Part shown: piece after piece, positions 1 to 63,800 of the stretch | Numbering within the stretch: position 1 is the first letter of the stretch | Layout: the number at the start of each line of letters is the position of its first letter | Source of the DNA: Flaccisagitta enflata | Taxonomy: Eukaryota; Chaetognatha; Sagittoidea; Aphragmophora | Assembly: GCA_965153355.1 (NCBI GenBank) | Contig: OZ231126.1 | Span: 47,616,001 to 47,680,000, forward strand | DNA length: 64,000 bases | Reading direction: 5' to 3' | Position numbers and translations under genes: made by a program | Notes under the pieces: generated by a model | What the model was told of the DNA's origin: nothing | What the model saw: only the letters and a program-made list of their open reading frames with translations | Databases searched by the model: none

Positions 1-16529
<16,529 letters not shown>

Positions 16530-16695
16530 GATCGAGGAAAAAGAACGTTGCAAGGGAGGGAGAAGATGCCTTTTTTTGTTGGCTGATTAACTAATGCGTC
16601 TTCATACACGTCGTTTGTTTTTACGCCTTGATCTTTTGTTTCTTCTACAGACTACCTAGAACCTATGCGCCTTTCTTTCTTTCTGTCTCCCTCTT

Positions 16696-16736
<41 letters not shown>

Positions 16737-17316
16737 ATGTATCTGTGTTATGCATCATTTTTCCTCTGTTTATATTTCTCACCATTTTTATGTGTTCATG
16801 CTGTGTGCGGAAATTGTTAATTGTCTTAAGCATTTCGAGACAATCTTTATTGCAATGAAAATTTTGGATTGTAATACAGTTCAGAATTCACTCGTTCACG
16901 CATTAATTATAGTTTCAACAAGAAAAGGAAGAGTAAATAAGACTGAGATCTTGGAATTATTCATAATTTGGGATAGTGAGTATTCGAAATGAAGAACGCG
17001 AAGTCGCAAATACGATCGAGATCGATCATGTTAAAGTGGCAAACACGAGAGAATTTAACAATGAAAATTCAAGGAAAGGACAACTAATAAAAAGTAATAT
17101 CTTTTTTTGGTCGAAGTCACTAAGATGGCATTGGAATGAGTAAGGGGTGGACAAAGGGACTGACTAATGGGTGGATGGACAAGAAAACTATAGATGATGT
17201 CAAGTGGCAGAACAAGGCAAGCATGGGAATGGCATTTTCGTCTATTGAATGAGTTGTAGCGCGTCGCTATCGTTATAGATACGGACGAAGGCGATCACCA
17301 GGCGGAAATACATCGG

Positions 17317-17369
<53 letters not shown>

Positions 17370-17497
17370 CGAGCAGACAGAAACAAGTACATACAGACAA
17401 AGAGGCATGGTAGGGGTGCAGATAAGAAATAACATGGCTAAGAGATGTCCAATTTATGCGTCTTATTTCGATATAAGAGATAAACAAGTTTTGAGAA

Positions 17498-17661
17498 AAC
17501 AAGGCCGGATACACGGCCACCAGTTGCGGACGGGTGGGCAGTGGCGGATATGCGCGTTTTCCCACTTTTCGACTCGTGCTGACGGACCAACGGACCAACG
17601 GACGGACCGACGGACCGACGGACGGACAAAGCCTCTTATAGAGTTGCGTGTCCGCAACTAA
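17498..17661 (-). mobile_element. HINE/mini-me-like element, copy B
   Basis: On the minus strand: hairpin AGTTGCGGACACGCAACT (17659-17642), CTCTATAAGAGGCTTTGTCC, a (GTCY)n tract, then subterminal GTCCGCAACT (17531-17522), the hairpin GGCC-gtgtatcc-GGCC and TTGTTTT. It lies between the two convergent transporter genes. Confidence 0.7.
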
Positions 17662-17719
17662 AAACACAAATCGCGCCAAGAAATTTTCCTACCTTCCTAA
17701 CAAAAGACACACCCTTTTA

Positions 17720-17780
17720 TAGTGATGCGGGGAAGCATCTAAAAAGAGCCATGAGAGCATCTAAAAAGAGCCATGAGAGT
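17720..17780 (-). mobile_element. HINE/mini-me-like 5' end fragment
   Basis: Minus-strand hairpin GATGC-ttcccc-GCATC (17739-17724) followed by CTATAAAAGGG as in the full copies. The segment gcatctaaaaagagccatga is duplicated here. A (GACA)-type tract lies at 17805-17835. Confidence 0.45.
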
Positions 17781-18531
17781 GTGCGAGAAACAAACAAGCA
17801 CACAGTCAGTCGGACAGACGGACAGATAGGCAGTGGAAGAAAGAGAGAGCAAGCGTGATTAAATTTGATGTTTTCTCAGCGCCGAGTTACCATTTTAAAT
17901 CTTTGGAAGGAATAATACGTTAAAACCAACATCACGTTTATACAACAATTTCAATATGGAAAAAGATAAACAGAGTAAATCACCACATCAAAAATATGCT
18001 TTGTTTTGTGAAGTAATTCAGTGGCCAAAAAAGACAGGAGGCAAGAAGAAAGGCCGGCTTTGTTTATATTTACAGCAAGAAAAGCAGTAACTTTGTATAA
18101 ATATAGCATCTCTGAATACATCATATAAATAAACATTTAGCATTATCGGGTCGTAGAAAGATGTTCATGGATACATGAAAAACAAGTTCATACCTAGGTT
18201 GATGATCATAGCTAGGTTGTCTTCTGTTAACAAAGTTACAAGACATCCACACCATCTTTTTTGCGATGCAAGTTTATTGCATAATCCGAATACAGATCTT
18301 TAATCTTTCCTAAAAGCCCCTTCCAAAGGCGTTTATTGGCACGTCTTAAGTTCAGTAATTCCGTTAGTAAGCTTGCTTCTATGATGTGCAGTAATTTCCA
18401 ATACGGTAATTGCATCGAAATGAACCAAGTCTTAAGTGAATATCAATGAAGGGTCATCGAAGTCATCATGCTTTTGAGCCTCCATCCTGAAAATGGCTTT
18501 TGTGAGTTGAGTCTCTCACAAGCATTCTTTT

Positions 18532-53206
<34,675 letters not shown>

Positions 53207-53566
53207 CTTGTTTGTTTTTGTGTGTGTGTGTTTTTTTTTTTTTACCTTTTTCGTTTCTTGGTTAATCCCGAGTGGAGAAAGTATCAAAATTCATTGACAT
53301 TTGAATGTTTTTTTAAATTTCATTCCGACATAATAAGAAATACCTCTCCATGTGCGAAAATGAAAAGGATCATCACAGAGCCAGTTAAATAGTTTTCCGC
53401 ACGTTCTGCTTTTTAACGAGGCTATGAGTATTACTCACAATTTTCATTAAGGAACGGAAATGAAGGCGAGGGTTGTGCTCGGTCGTCGTTTTAATTTTGA
53501 TGAGTTGTAGCTGAAATTAAAAGAACGCTTTCAGATGATTAAAACAAGATGACAGATATTTTTAAT

Positions 53567-53895
<329 letters not shown>

Positions 53896-54221
53896 CAACC
53901 ACAGCAACAAACACACACAGACAATAAAGAGAACGGGTTCTATTCATACGGGGCTCTTCTATAAATTGCTATTTCTTGCCTCCGATTCTTAAAATAGCAA
54001 CTCGTGCCAAAGGGCGGGACTAGGTCGACTCTTGTCAGAGATGACTGGGACAAGGTTGACCTAAACTTTGGTTCTTAAGGCGCCGTTTCCATTTTGAGTC
54101 GTCTCGAGCGAATCTCGCTTAGCATAATGAAATCAGCCAAGTGGAGGTCAAAAAGGGTCACGCTCCAGCGCTCTGGGAACTTGATTCCGTTCTCCGCGAC
54201 AAAAAAGTCATGCTTCTACTA

Positions 54222-54325
54222 ACAACAAGGCCGGATTTGCGGCTGCCTTGCTGGCAAAAACCATGAAGGTTTGTCTGTCCGTCGGGCCATGACCCTTTTA
54301 TAGGCTTTTTTTTAGCCTCATGATC
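54222..54325 (-). mobile_element. Short HINE/mini-me-like copy
   Basis: Minus-strand hairpin AGGCT-aaaaaaa-AGCCT, CTATAAAAGGGTC, a short GTCC-like tract, then GCCG-caaat-CCGGC and TTGTT. It lies upstream of the SLC29A4 start. Confidence 0.45.
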
Positions 54326-55319
54326 ATGATTTGTGATAGAGAAGTTTTGTTTGTTTGTTTGTTTGTTTGTTTGTTTTTTGTTTTTATCTTTTTTTATGTT
54401 TTTTGTTTTTTGTTTTATATTGTTTAGTCTTTTGCAAATACCTGCCCCTGTTATCGAGTTGCGCCCTTTCATCGCAGCCCCTGTATTGTGAATAAAAACT
54501 CAGGCCGCTGGGCAAGGCTGAAAAGGGGTCTTACCCTACTTATCCCATGAAGTCTAGAATTTTCTTTGTTTTGTTTTGTTTTCTCATTTCTTTCTAGATA
54601 TTAAGTTAAGGATTTTAGATGAATTCCCTTTGAAAGACAACAACTTCCTTCTTCTATCTTACATCACTTGTTGATGTTTAGCATAATCACTTTCTTCATA
54701 TTCAATAACAGAATGTTTTGAGTAGAAAATTAGACCGGAGAAAGGCGGCGAACTCAGAAGTTCCGCATGAGCACGCCCCCCCATCTACCACCGCATTGCA
54801 CAATGCACAAGACATGGTCATGGTCCACTTGAAACCCTCATTGTCAGTCAGTTGTTACAAGCTGCTACCCACTGGAAGCGAAAATGAGCATGGGGTCCAA
54901 TCCTGCTTGAAGAGCTCACTATAATTGTGATTCGCAGCAAAAATCTCATAAAAGTCCATGGATTTATGTTTATCAACCCCATCTATGCTGCAAAAAGTTA
55001 CAAAATCACACAGCCATTGCTTCTGATCCAATTACAAATGTTTTCTTGATGTGACATACACTTTGTTTACTTGATGCGTCATACACTAAATCCATTATCA
55101 AAAACGGCAGAAACTCGCGGTGTCTATCATAGTTGAAACAATTTTCCTATCATTGCATCGTTTCATATTTGCTTTCTACTTTCTCAATTACACTTCAATG
55201 GTCGATTTGACGATTTCTTCGAGTGCGCCTCGTTTCTTTCATTAATTTTCCAATAAGGAAGAAGAAAACAAAAGCCTTTCTTCTTCAACTAAGGGGCTTT
55301 GATGAGCCACAGCACGGCA

Positions 55320-55780
55320 GGTGGACTCAGGTCAACGATGCCGACAAATGCTGGAAATGTTGCAATTGTACCGATTTTGCATCTGTTTCCGACGATGCCG
55401 ACGCTGCCAAAATGGTCAACAAGGTCTTTGTTGCTGAAGATGCCGACTAAGATTTACAAAAGCGTGAGCAACATGACATATGTGCCAATTGTGCCACCTT
55501 TGCCAAAACTGCCGACATGGCCAAAAGAGACAATGTTACTGGTGTTGGATACAACCTTGCTGATGTTAATAACAGAGACTTATGTCACCTTGTCGGTGTT
55601 GCTGATGTTGCCAACATGATTATTTATCAGTCATAATCTTGCCGATACGATGTTGATGACAGAGACAGCTTTGCCGGTGATGCCGACGTTGCCGACATAA
55701 CGCTCAAGGACAATGCTGCCGGTGTTGCCAACTTCACCTACATGGCACTCAGAGGCAACGCCATCGGCAGAACTCCTTCC
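55320..55780 (+). repeat. Degenerate GATGCCGAC/GTTGCCAAC repeat
   Basis: The nonamer-like motif (GATGCCGAC, GTTGCCGAC, GTGCCAATTG) recurs about 20 times without a sustained reading frame. It could be an eroded minisatellite; no gene is supported. Confidence 0.45.
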
Positions 55781-56189
55781 TCAGAATACTAATTAAGAAG
55801 ACGAGAAAAATTAACGCCTCTCCTCTAGTGTTTTTTTTTTCTTTGCTTTGAGTCGTCTGTGTTTGCTTTTACTCACGAGCACGCGACTCTAAACGTTGCT
55901 GTGTCGGTCGGTACGTACATTGGTCCGTCCATCCGTAACATTGTTGAAAGATGGCCTCAGGTCTCTTGATTCTTCCTCTCTGCCGAGAAGCAAAATTCTT
56001 TCCTGCAGCACTGCCCCCCATCGTACTCTACAGCAACATGATGCCTGCCGCGCTTACCACGCTCAAAAAAGCTCTTTGTGGTAACTAAGCAGTGAACAAA
56101 TTCACACCCGGATCTGAGTCCAGTGATTTCCTTCTTACCCTTCTTCTTCAGGGACCTGCCGATATCTTTCTTGCCCTGCCGCACAAGGA

Positions 56190-56736
56190 AACTTTAACGG
56201 ACATTTGCGCCAGTGCGCTACTTGCCCTACCAGTTACAAGGGCTGCTTTTCTTCCTTCATATTAATAAGAAACTTAAACTTCATCTTCACTTTTCTATAG
56301 GTGCAAATGCGCTAATGCGCTAGGAAATGCGCTATGTAATGCGCTAATGTGATTCCCCTAGCAATTTACTGCGCCTAACTTCTGAAAACAGTATCAGCAT
56401 TTTCAAGAGCTTTAACTTTTTGAAGAAGTCGAGACTCAAAGGCAATGAATCTAGTCTTTAGTAAGCTAAGAGAAGCATGGCTGCGTATGTCTGTCACTGC
56501 TAGTCTTTTTCTGTTATTTTTTGCTATGAATCTTTTCTGTCTTTTTTGCAATTTTTTTTTCTTTCTGCAAGACCTCAAAGTTGTAATTCTGTTTTTGTGT
56601 TTGTCTGCAAGTCTGTCTGTCTGTATGTCTGTGCCTCTCTGTCTGAAATCGGAATATGTGTGTTTGTCTGTCTGCCTGCTTTTCTCTCTCTTGATTTATT
56701 TCTTTTTTTCTTTTTTCTTTTCTTTCTTTCTTTTCT

Positions 56737-56767
<31 letters not shown>

Positions 56768-56824
56768 CCCTTTCTCTCTTTCTTTCTTTCTCCCTTTCTC
56801 TCTTTCTTTCTTTCTTTTTCTTTT

Positions 56825-56915
<91 letters not shown>

Positions 56916-57222
56916 TTGGCTCTCATACATGCACAAACACACACTCATACATGCGTAAACAAACACAAGCGCACTACTATGAGCTTGTTCAACTCATTCC
57001 ACGAAGTCTTAACCCTTAAAAAAAATGTGTCTACTGTTCTGGGGCAGAGAGCAACCAGGAAATGAACTTGCGCTAATGCGCTTATGTCTTGATGCGCTAA
57101 TGCGCTAAGAAAACTAACTGCGCCTAAGATAGCATTTTTGCATAAGCCAGATTGTAACTAGGGCAATAGGGCTAGAAACACACCAGCGCTGGTGAAGGAG
57201 GCCCCTAGCGCAAATGTCCATT
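56190..57222. repeat. GCGCTAATG repeats and inverted ends
   Basis: GGACATTTGCGC (56197) and GCGCAAATGTCC (57209) face each other. AATGCGCTAATGCGCTA arrays lie at 56300-56345 and 57066-57108. (TTTC)n/(CT)n fills 56701-56912. Confidence 0.4.
56701..56912. repeat. (TTTC)n and (CT)n array
   Basis: Tetranucleotide then dinucleotide pyrimidine runs. Long frames here are only repeat translations. Confidence 0.9.
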
Positions 57223-57390
57223 GCGCCAATGGGGGAAGTTTCTTTGTGTGCCGACAAGCGGCGCTGCTCGCTACCCCAGAATCAAGAGGCCTGGATGGCC
57301 TCATTCATCATTCAAATAGTAGTTTTCGCTATTTCGTGTGTATGTGTAATGAATGTGAATTTTATGTAGTACCGCCCCTGACCAACAGTC

Positions 57391-59225
57391 TGTAACAACA
57401 TTGCTCCTCGTCTCCCGCCTCAGGCCAACGCGATTCCCCTCATCATCGTCTCCGCCTCCAACCAACACGATCCCTTTCAGCAACACCTTCGGTCAACACG
57501 GATCTCCTCGTAGACACCTTTGGCCAACACGATCTCTACGTCTTCCGGCGGAGGGCGAAATGAAGAAGAAAGGACTTACGGAAGAAGGACTGACGAGGGA
57601 AGGACTGATGAAGGAAGGACTAACGAAGGATGGACATTAAACCGTCTCCCTTGGCGATAAATACGGAAATAATCGATCTCCTTTGGCGATAAATCATCTC
57701 CTGTGGACTTTCATCGTGTCATTCATCGTGTCATTCATCGTGTCATTCATCGTGTCATTCATCGTGTCATCACAGCGTCATTGCGTTCAATTGTGTTAGA
57801 TAATCATTGTTGTTAATCGTTACTGTGATAATTAACTTGCAACCCGCAGCCGTACACAGGCACCTTTCTTTGATTGTTGATTAAAAACATGACCGTTTGC
57901 ATATATTTTTGGTAGAGGAAATTTGGTATTTGATCGGTAGGACGAGTTTAGCAATTTCTCGAGTCTATAACCCTATGAATTTATCATCTTTCTGTTTCCA
58001 CCATCAAGTCTCAAAATACTACCCTAAAGACTGACCGAGGCCCCTCTAAACTGATCGTTGGACCCGTCCGTCATGCCTTGGCGGCAGCAAATATATTCAT
58101 AAAACGTCCGCTTTGTTTACAAACAATATCCCGTCGAACCGATGTCAACCGCGAGCAAGCCATCTTATAGAGATTCTCCAGGTGAAGAGATTTACCACCG
58201 TTCTTCGATATTTTGCGGACATAGAGACCTCTTAAAGTGGTGCATCGGCCCACGGTCGCACCAGGGTGGCCTCAAGACGCGCGCAACATTAAATGGAATT
58301 CCAGTTGAAAAGCGCTCGCCACAGGAAGAGTGGAGGTTTTCTGTCCAAGTATAAGGGACCCCCGTGCTACCCGTGCGCGGAAACCAAGACCTTGGCGAAT
58401 ACCCAGGGCAATCCAGGAGGATTGGGCCAAAAATAGCCGATAGGCAACAAAAAGAGGAGTGCCTTATTCAGAAAGGGTCTATGGCGCGGCCTCAACCGAC
58501 GCCCCTAAAAAGGCGCGAAAAATACGCTACGTGCGACGCCCTTCCATCAACATCTTCTACTCTCGCAATTGCAATCAGATTTCTTGGGCAGGAGCCTCGG
58601 TCACTCTAAACATCCCCGTAAAATCGCTTCTCAACAAAACAGTCAAATCAACATATACAACACGAAGTACAAAATACAAACAACAACATACAATCATCGA
58701 TGATATACAAACAAAACATCAGTCAAATGAGATATGAAACAGGGTTTGACTCGAGATTTTGCTATAGCGTCAGTCAAGATTGGTACTGATATCCGATCGA
58801 GCAACGGAAGAAGAAGCTTCCCCACTAGTCACGATTTTACCGTTTAACTCTTAAAACACTCTAAAATACAAACATTGAGCTCTTATCCAACGAAATACAA
58901 GACGTCTTATCTAAATACTGGTCTTATCCCGGGACTCCCGTTTTATCCAAAAGTGTTCTTATCTCAAAATACTGTTCTTATCCGGATCCTCAACATTGTT
59001 CTTATCTTCGTGGGTATTTGCGCAGCAAAGAAATATAACTCTGCTACCACGCGGTATCGCGCCATAAAGGTAGCGTTTTTATCCAAACGTAATATCGGTT
59101 GAAAAGAGAGAAATACAACAGTCAAGCGAGAAAGAGAGAATTATTCTGTTTCCAGTAAGTTATTCCGTTATCGCGGCGGTTTACTTGTTAATCTAATATT
59201 TGCTTAATTTTATCAAAGAGGAAAG
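57391..59225 (+). other. Probable 5' LTR and leader of the gypsy-type element (bounds unresolved)
   Basis: Low-repeat sequence upstream of gag. A possible LTR start is TGTAACAACATTGC at 57391. A primer-site-like TGGTACTGATATCCGA lies at 58779 after ...GTCAGTCA, but I could not match it to a tRNA. Inside are a 15-bp repeat (57559-57640, GAAGGACTGACG-like) and five copies of the 12-mer TCATTCATCGTG (57715-57772). The second LTR needed to fix the ends is outside the window. Confidence 0.3.
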
Positions 59226-60833
59226 ATGGCGGATCACAGCGCGGCCGTACGCAAGATTGTCTATCCGGATTATAAACCGGGAGAAAATTTTCCCCTCTGG
59301 GAGCAAGGATACAGGGGGAAGATAAAACTCAACTGCGGCCTAGACGAAAGCAAAGCAACCGAGATCAACGAAGCAATCGTGAAGTCCATCCCAGGGAAAC
59401 TGTCAAGTGGAACGGCACTCGATGCATACAATAGTCTTCCGGCTGCAACGAAAGCGGACTACGAACTCTTGATAAAGGCGCTCACGGAAGAATTCCTCGA
59501 CCCTCAAACTCGCGATCGCTTCAATGGGGACCTTGGATTCAACAAGAGGAAACCAAATCAAACGATCAAGCAGTTCATGCAAGAGATCATCAAAGATCAG
59601 AACACATACTCCGATATCCCCGAATTCATCGGAACTGGCAATGCCAGAACCAGTAACCCACAGCGAGTCAAAGACGGGATCAAGAGGTTCAAAAAGGGAC
59701 TGCGCAACAAAAGAGGTGAGAAAGATTCTGAATTAAGCAAACACATGAAATACAACTTGTACAAACCAGAGGACCTCACATGGGACAATGCCGTATCAGT
59801 AGCATGCCGTTGGGAATCGGCGCACGATGAGGATCCATCTGGTAGCAGCAGCAGCGACGACGGGGACGACGTCGAAGTTGTAGAGTGCAGCAAGAAGAGA
59901 AGCAAAGGTAAGAAAGGGGAATCTAAAACCATCATCTCTCCCGTCGAATCCACCGCGCCACCGGCACCAACGGCATCTTCTCACCAAACGGCACCTTGGT
60001 CGGCTCCTCATCAGGTGGCACCTCAAGTTGCTCCTATGCAGATGGGACCCGCACCTACAACTATGCAAATGGCACCAGCCTCCTCGGCCTTGCAAGTAGC
60101 ACCTGCACAAACGATGCACGTGGCATCTACTCCAGCAAACATGCATATGGCACAACCAGGAATGGCCATGCCAATAGCTTCGGCATCAGTCACGGTCGCA
60201 GCTCTAAGACATGAATACAACGCCCTGTCAGATGAGGTCAAGACCAACGCAAGGGACATCAAAGGAATCAAAAGCGAGCAGGAGCGTCTCAGTGCCAACA
60301 TGGTCGCATGGCAAGCAGACACGAGTCAATGGCGCAGTCGGAATGATGCTAGGATGGATAAAATAATTAATGCAGTATGCAATCCCCAGCAGGGAGCCCA
60401 GCCAGCTCCTCAACAGTTCCAACCGCGCGTGTTCCAGCCCCGCATGCCCCAACAAGGTTATCAACGACCAGTCAACCACACTTGGAAGGGCCACCTTGGC
60501 CAGAACCAACAGACAGGTTTCCGATTTAACAGAAGCACGCCGCAACAGTACAATCGCCAACCGCAGGGTGCAACTCACGCCCCAGTCGCCGCCGCAACAG
60601 CCGCCGCCCCAGCAGCAGCAGCCGCGCCCGCCGCCGCCGCTCCGCCCGCCGCTGCAGCACCCGTCGCAGCATATGAGGAAATGGATCCAGCGGCCCAAAC
60701 TCTAGCTGAAGAATATCAAGATGCGGCAGTTCAAGTCTCTTACCGCGACTACCTATGCCTCCAACAAAGGGCCAACCCGGGCATAGAAGAACATGATGTC
60801 ATCTCATCACTGCAGGAGCTGAATTTTATTTAG
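59226..60833 (+). CDS. Gag polyprotein of a Ty3/gypsy-type retrotransposon
   Basis: 535-codon frame starting in good context (AAAGATGGCG). The first about 200 residues look like a gag capsid (LWEQGYRGKIKLNCGL, LDAYNSLP, ELLIKALTEEFLDPQTRDRF, QTIKQFMQEIIKDQ). A Ser/Asp acidic patch and a basic KKRSKGKKG follow. Then comes a Pro/Ala/Met/Gln-rich region, a short helical segment (VTVAALRHEYNALSDEVKTN), and a Gln/Pro/Ala-rich tail. No CCHC zinc knuckle is present, so RNA packaging probably relies on the basic and Gln/Arg-rich parts. The assignment rests on the capsid-like region and the adjacent pol. It overlaps pol by 37 bases. Confidence 0.85.
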   Translation: MADHSAAVRKIVYPDYKPGENFPLWEQGYRGKIKLNCGLDESKATEINEAIVKSIPGKLSSGTALDAYNSLPAATKADYELLIKALTEEFLDPQTRDRFNGDLGFNKRKPNQTIKQFMQEIIKDQNTYSDIPEFIGTGNARTSNPQRVKDGIKRFKKGLRNKRGEKDSELSKHMKYNLYKPEDLTWDNAVSVACRWESAHDEDPSGSSSSDDGDDVEVVECSKKRSKGKKGESKTIISPVESTAPPAPTASSHQTAPWSAPHQVAPQVAPMQMGPAPTTMQMAPASSALQVAPAQTMHVASTPANMHMAQPGMAMPIASASVTVAALRHEYNALSDEVKTNARDIKGIKSEQERLSANMVAWQADTSQWRSRNDARMDKIINAVCNPQQGAQPAPQQFQPRVFQPRMPQQGYQRPVNHTWKGHLGQNQQTGFRFNRSTPQQYNRQPQGATHAPVAAATAAAPAAAAAPAAAAPPAAAAPVAAYEEMDPAAQTLAEEYQDAAVQVSYRDYLCLQQRANPGIEEHDVISSLQELNFI

Positions 60834-63800
60834 CCAACAGCACCGCCCAGGGAAGTGCTGCTGGCGATGGCATCCCTGATACAAAATTTCGATGCCTTGT
60901 TGATGCGAAGATCGGAACTACTACGCTTAATTGTCTCATTGATACCGGCGCTGGGCCATCGTGCATTGGCGAGGACATCATGCTGTCAAATCCCTTCCTC
61001 AAAATTTTAATGATAAGAAAATGCGAAAGAAAAGCCTACAGTGTCAGCGGCGCCCCAGTGGTAACATTAGGAGTGGTAGAAATTGAATTTAAACTCAACG
61101 GGTGCAGCTTCCGACATCAATTCACAATCCTCAGAGGACTTATACACCCAATGTTATTGGGTCTCGACTTTCTAACAAAACACAGTGCCAATATCCAGCT
61201 GGACTATCCTCCTCGCCTCGCCTTATCTCACCCTATCCAGCATAAGGTTGTCATCCCCTTCATCAAGCCAGCTCAGAAACCTAATCTCCTCCCACGTGTT
61301 TCGCTGGTAACGGACATTGAAATCCCGCCGCTCTCAACCTGCTATGTTGACGCCTACATCTCCAATCTTGAGATGATAGAAGAACCTCCAGATGCGCAAC
61401 CTAGCCGTTTATTTGGTATTACGTCAATCCAACAGGAAGAGCCCACCTTTGATCCAGGATTCATAATGCGCAATGGAGTGGTCGATGGGAATCTACCTAA
61501 ATTCAAGGTGGAACTGATCAATCCGTCCCAATTCAAACTGAAGGCCGAAGCTAATACGCCAATTGGAGCTATATTCGATGATAATTGCGAGATCATGGAA
61601 GGAGACCAAAGCCAGCATCTATGGGAAACACCAGCAGAAACAGCCAGTGAGGCCTTCATGAGACAGCAAACTCTCCTGGCGGCAAACATCAACGTAGTTG
61701 AAGTAGAGCCTGCTGACAACTCGTCAACAGCTGCAATGGCAGAACATCTCCATCACCCAACTAGACCGCCCTCAACAACTACAAATGAATCGTCTGGGGA
61801 GCAGATTCGCGAGGCCCCCAACAACTCAAACAACGAAACAACCGGCCAAACATCACCGCCTGCCCCACCTCCTGCAGATGCTCCACCAAATAGTGCCTTC
61901 ACCCCAGCTTACGCCGACAGTTCCACGCCTCTCAAGTTCATGCATGAGCTACCTACGGATAACAATCTAACTAAGGAAGAGAAAGACTTTGTGGTGGACC
62001 TATCAGGATGCGACGCAATTGATCAAACGCAGAAAGACCAGTTGGAGAGACTTATTCGCGAATCCTCCAGTGTATTCGCCAGATCCCACATGGATATTGG
62101 ATGTACAAACTTGGTCTACCATCACGTCAAGATCAACTCTGACCAACCTGTGTATGCGTCTTATCACAAGGCACAGGGGTCTGAAATCAGGAAGGAAATC
62201 AATGACCAAACACAGGGTCTCCTGGCATCTGGAGTGATCAAGGAATCCGAAAGCCCTTATTGCTCGCCTATTGTGATGGTCAGGAAGAAGTACGGTGGTT
62301 GGCGTTATTGCGTCGACCTACGCAAAATCAACAAAATAACCGATAAATTCACATTCCCTATCCCAAAGATTGAGGATGCTCTGCGACGCCTCAAGAAACC
62401 AAAGATCTTCTCGTCACTCGATCTTTTGAAAGCGTACTATCAAATCCCCGTGGTGGAAGAACACCAAAAATACTACGCTTACAGTGACGGAATACGGCAT
62501 CTCCAATTCGCTCGCTGTCCAATGGGCGCGAAGAACAGCGGATCGTCGCTCGCCCTCCTCATGGAACTGGTGCTGCGTGGTCTGCCGCCGGAGTGCGTGA
62601 TAGGATATCTCGATGATATCCTCATCGCCACAGAGGATTGGAAGACGCATATGGAGATCCTCGAGAAACTCTTCAAGGCACTCGAGCATGCCGGTCTCAA
62701 GCTTTGCCCCGGTAAATGCCACTTCGCCCGCAAAGAGGTCAAGACGCTGGGGTACACTCTATCTGAAGATGGTATACGCCCAGATGACTTCAACTTGGAC
62801 AAAGTACGGAAATGGACGGAAGCGAAGGACAAAAGCGAAGTCCGTACCTTTTTGGGCTTGTCTGGTTATTACAGAAGTCTCATCCTTGGATATGCCAACA
62901 TCGCCGCACCACTCACAGATCTCTTACGCGATGAAGTGGAGTTCAAGTGGGATCAACCGCAAAAAGACGCGTTTGAAGAGCTGAAAAAGATTCTCCTCTC
63001 TGAGCCAGTGGCCGCATATCCGGATTACGATAAACCATTTATCCTGAAGACGGACGCATCGAAAGTAGCCATGGGTGCAGTCCTTGCCCAAAAGAAGGAG
63101 ACAAAGAAGGAGAGCATGATCGCCTGTACAAGCAAGAAATTCAATGCCGACGAGCTGAAATGGATTCCCTATGATAGGGAATTTTGGGCAGTTGTTGCCT
63201 CCGTGCGTCACTTTGCCCATTATCTACGCTTCAAACCATTCGTCATTGTCGTCGATCACAAACCCTTACTTGCATGGCGAGATGTGACAACTCAGCGCGA
63301 TGGGACGAATCGACGCACACGCTGGTCGATGGAGTTGTCGACATTCGATTTCGAGATGATCTACAAGGAAGGCAAACGCCATTCGGACGCAGACGCCTTG
63401 TCACGACATCCTTGCCCGGACGAACCCGACGAAGAGCAAGACGATGAAGTCATAAGCTTATTGTCAACAGACGAGCCCATGGTGGTCTGCTTGATCGCGG
63501 CAAAATGCCTCGATGAAATCTCATTGGCGGAGATTCATGCAGATGATGAATCATCAAAAGAGATGAAGAAGCTACAGGATAAAGACCACAACATCAAATT
63601 AGCGAAAGAGTTAATCCTGGCCAGAAACACCGACAAACAAGCATGGAAACCGTTGCATCAATGGTACAAAACGGAAAGATTCCATTTTATCGTCTCCAAT
63701 GGCGTCCTCTATCACAGCAGAATGCTCCCTTCATCTGACGAACCACTATCGCGAACAGTCATTCCAGAATGTAAACAAGAGGAAATGATGTATAGAGCGC

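Larger units (their letters stand above)
16530..18531. other. Intergenic space between convergent SLC3 and SLC29A4 genes
   Basis: Holds (TGTGCC)n at 16695-16737, (GA)n at 17322-17365, two HINE-like elements and the 3' UTRs of both neighbours. No further gene is seen. Confidence 0.6.

Noticed and set aside
55223-55450. Small ORF ending VFVAEDAD
   Set aside because: Lies in a degenerate repeat, no homology recognised, no splice partners.
59597-60698. Antisense frames over gag
   Set aside because: Shadows of the gag frame with Cys/Leu-rich composition and no motif.
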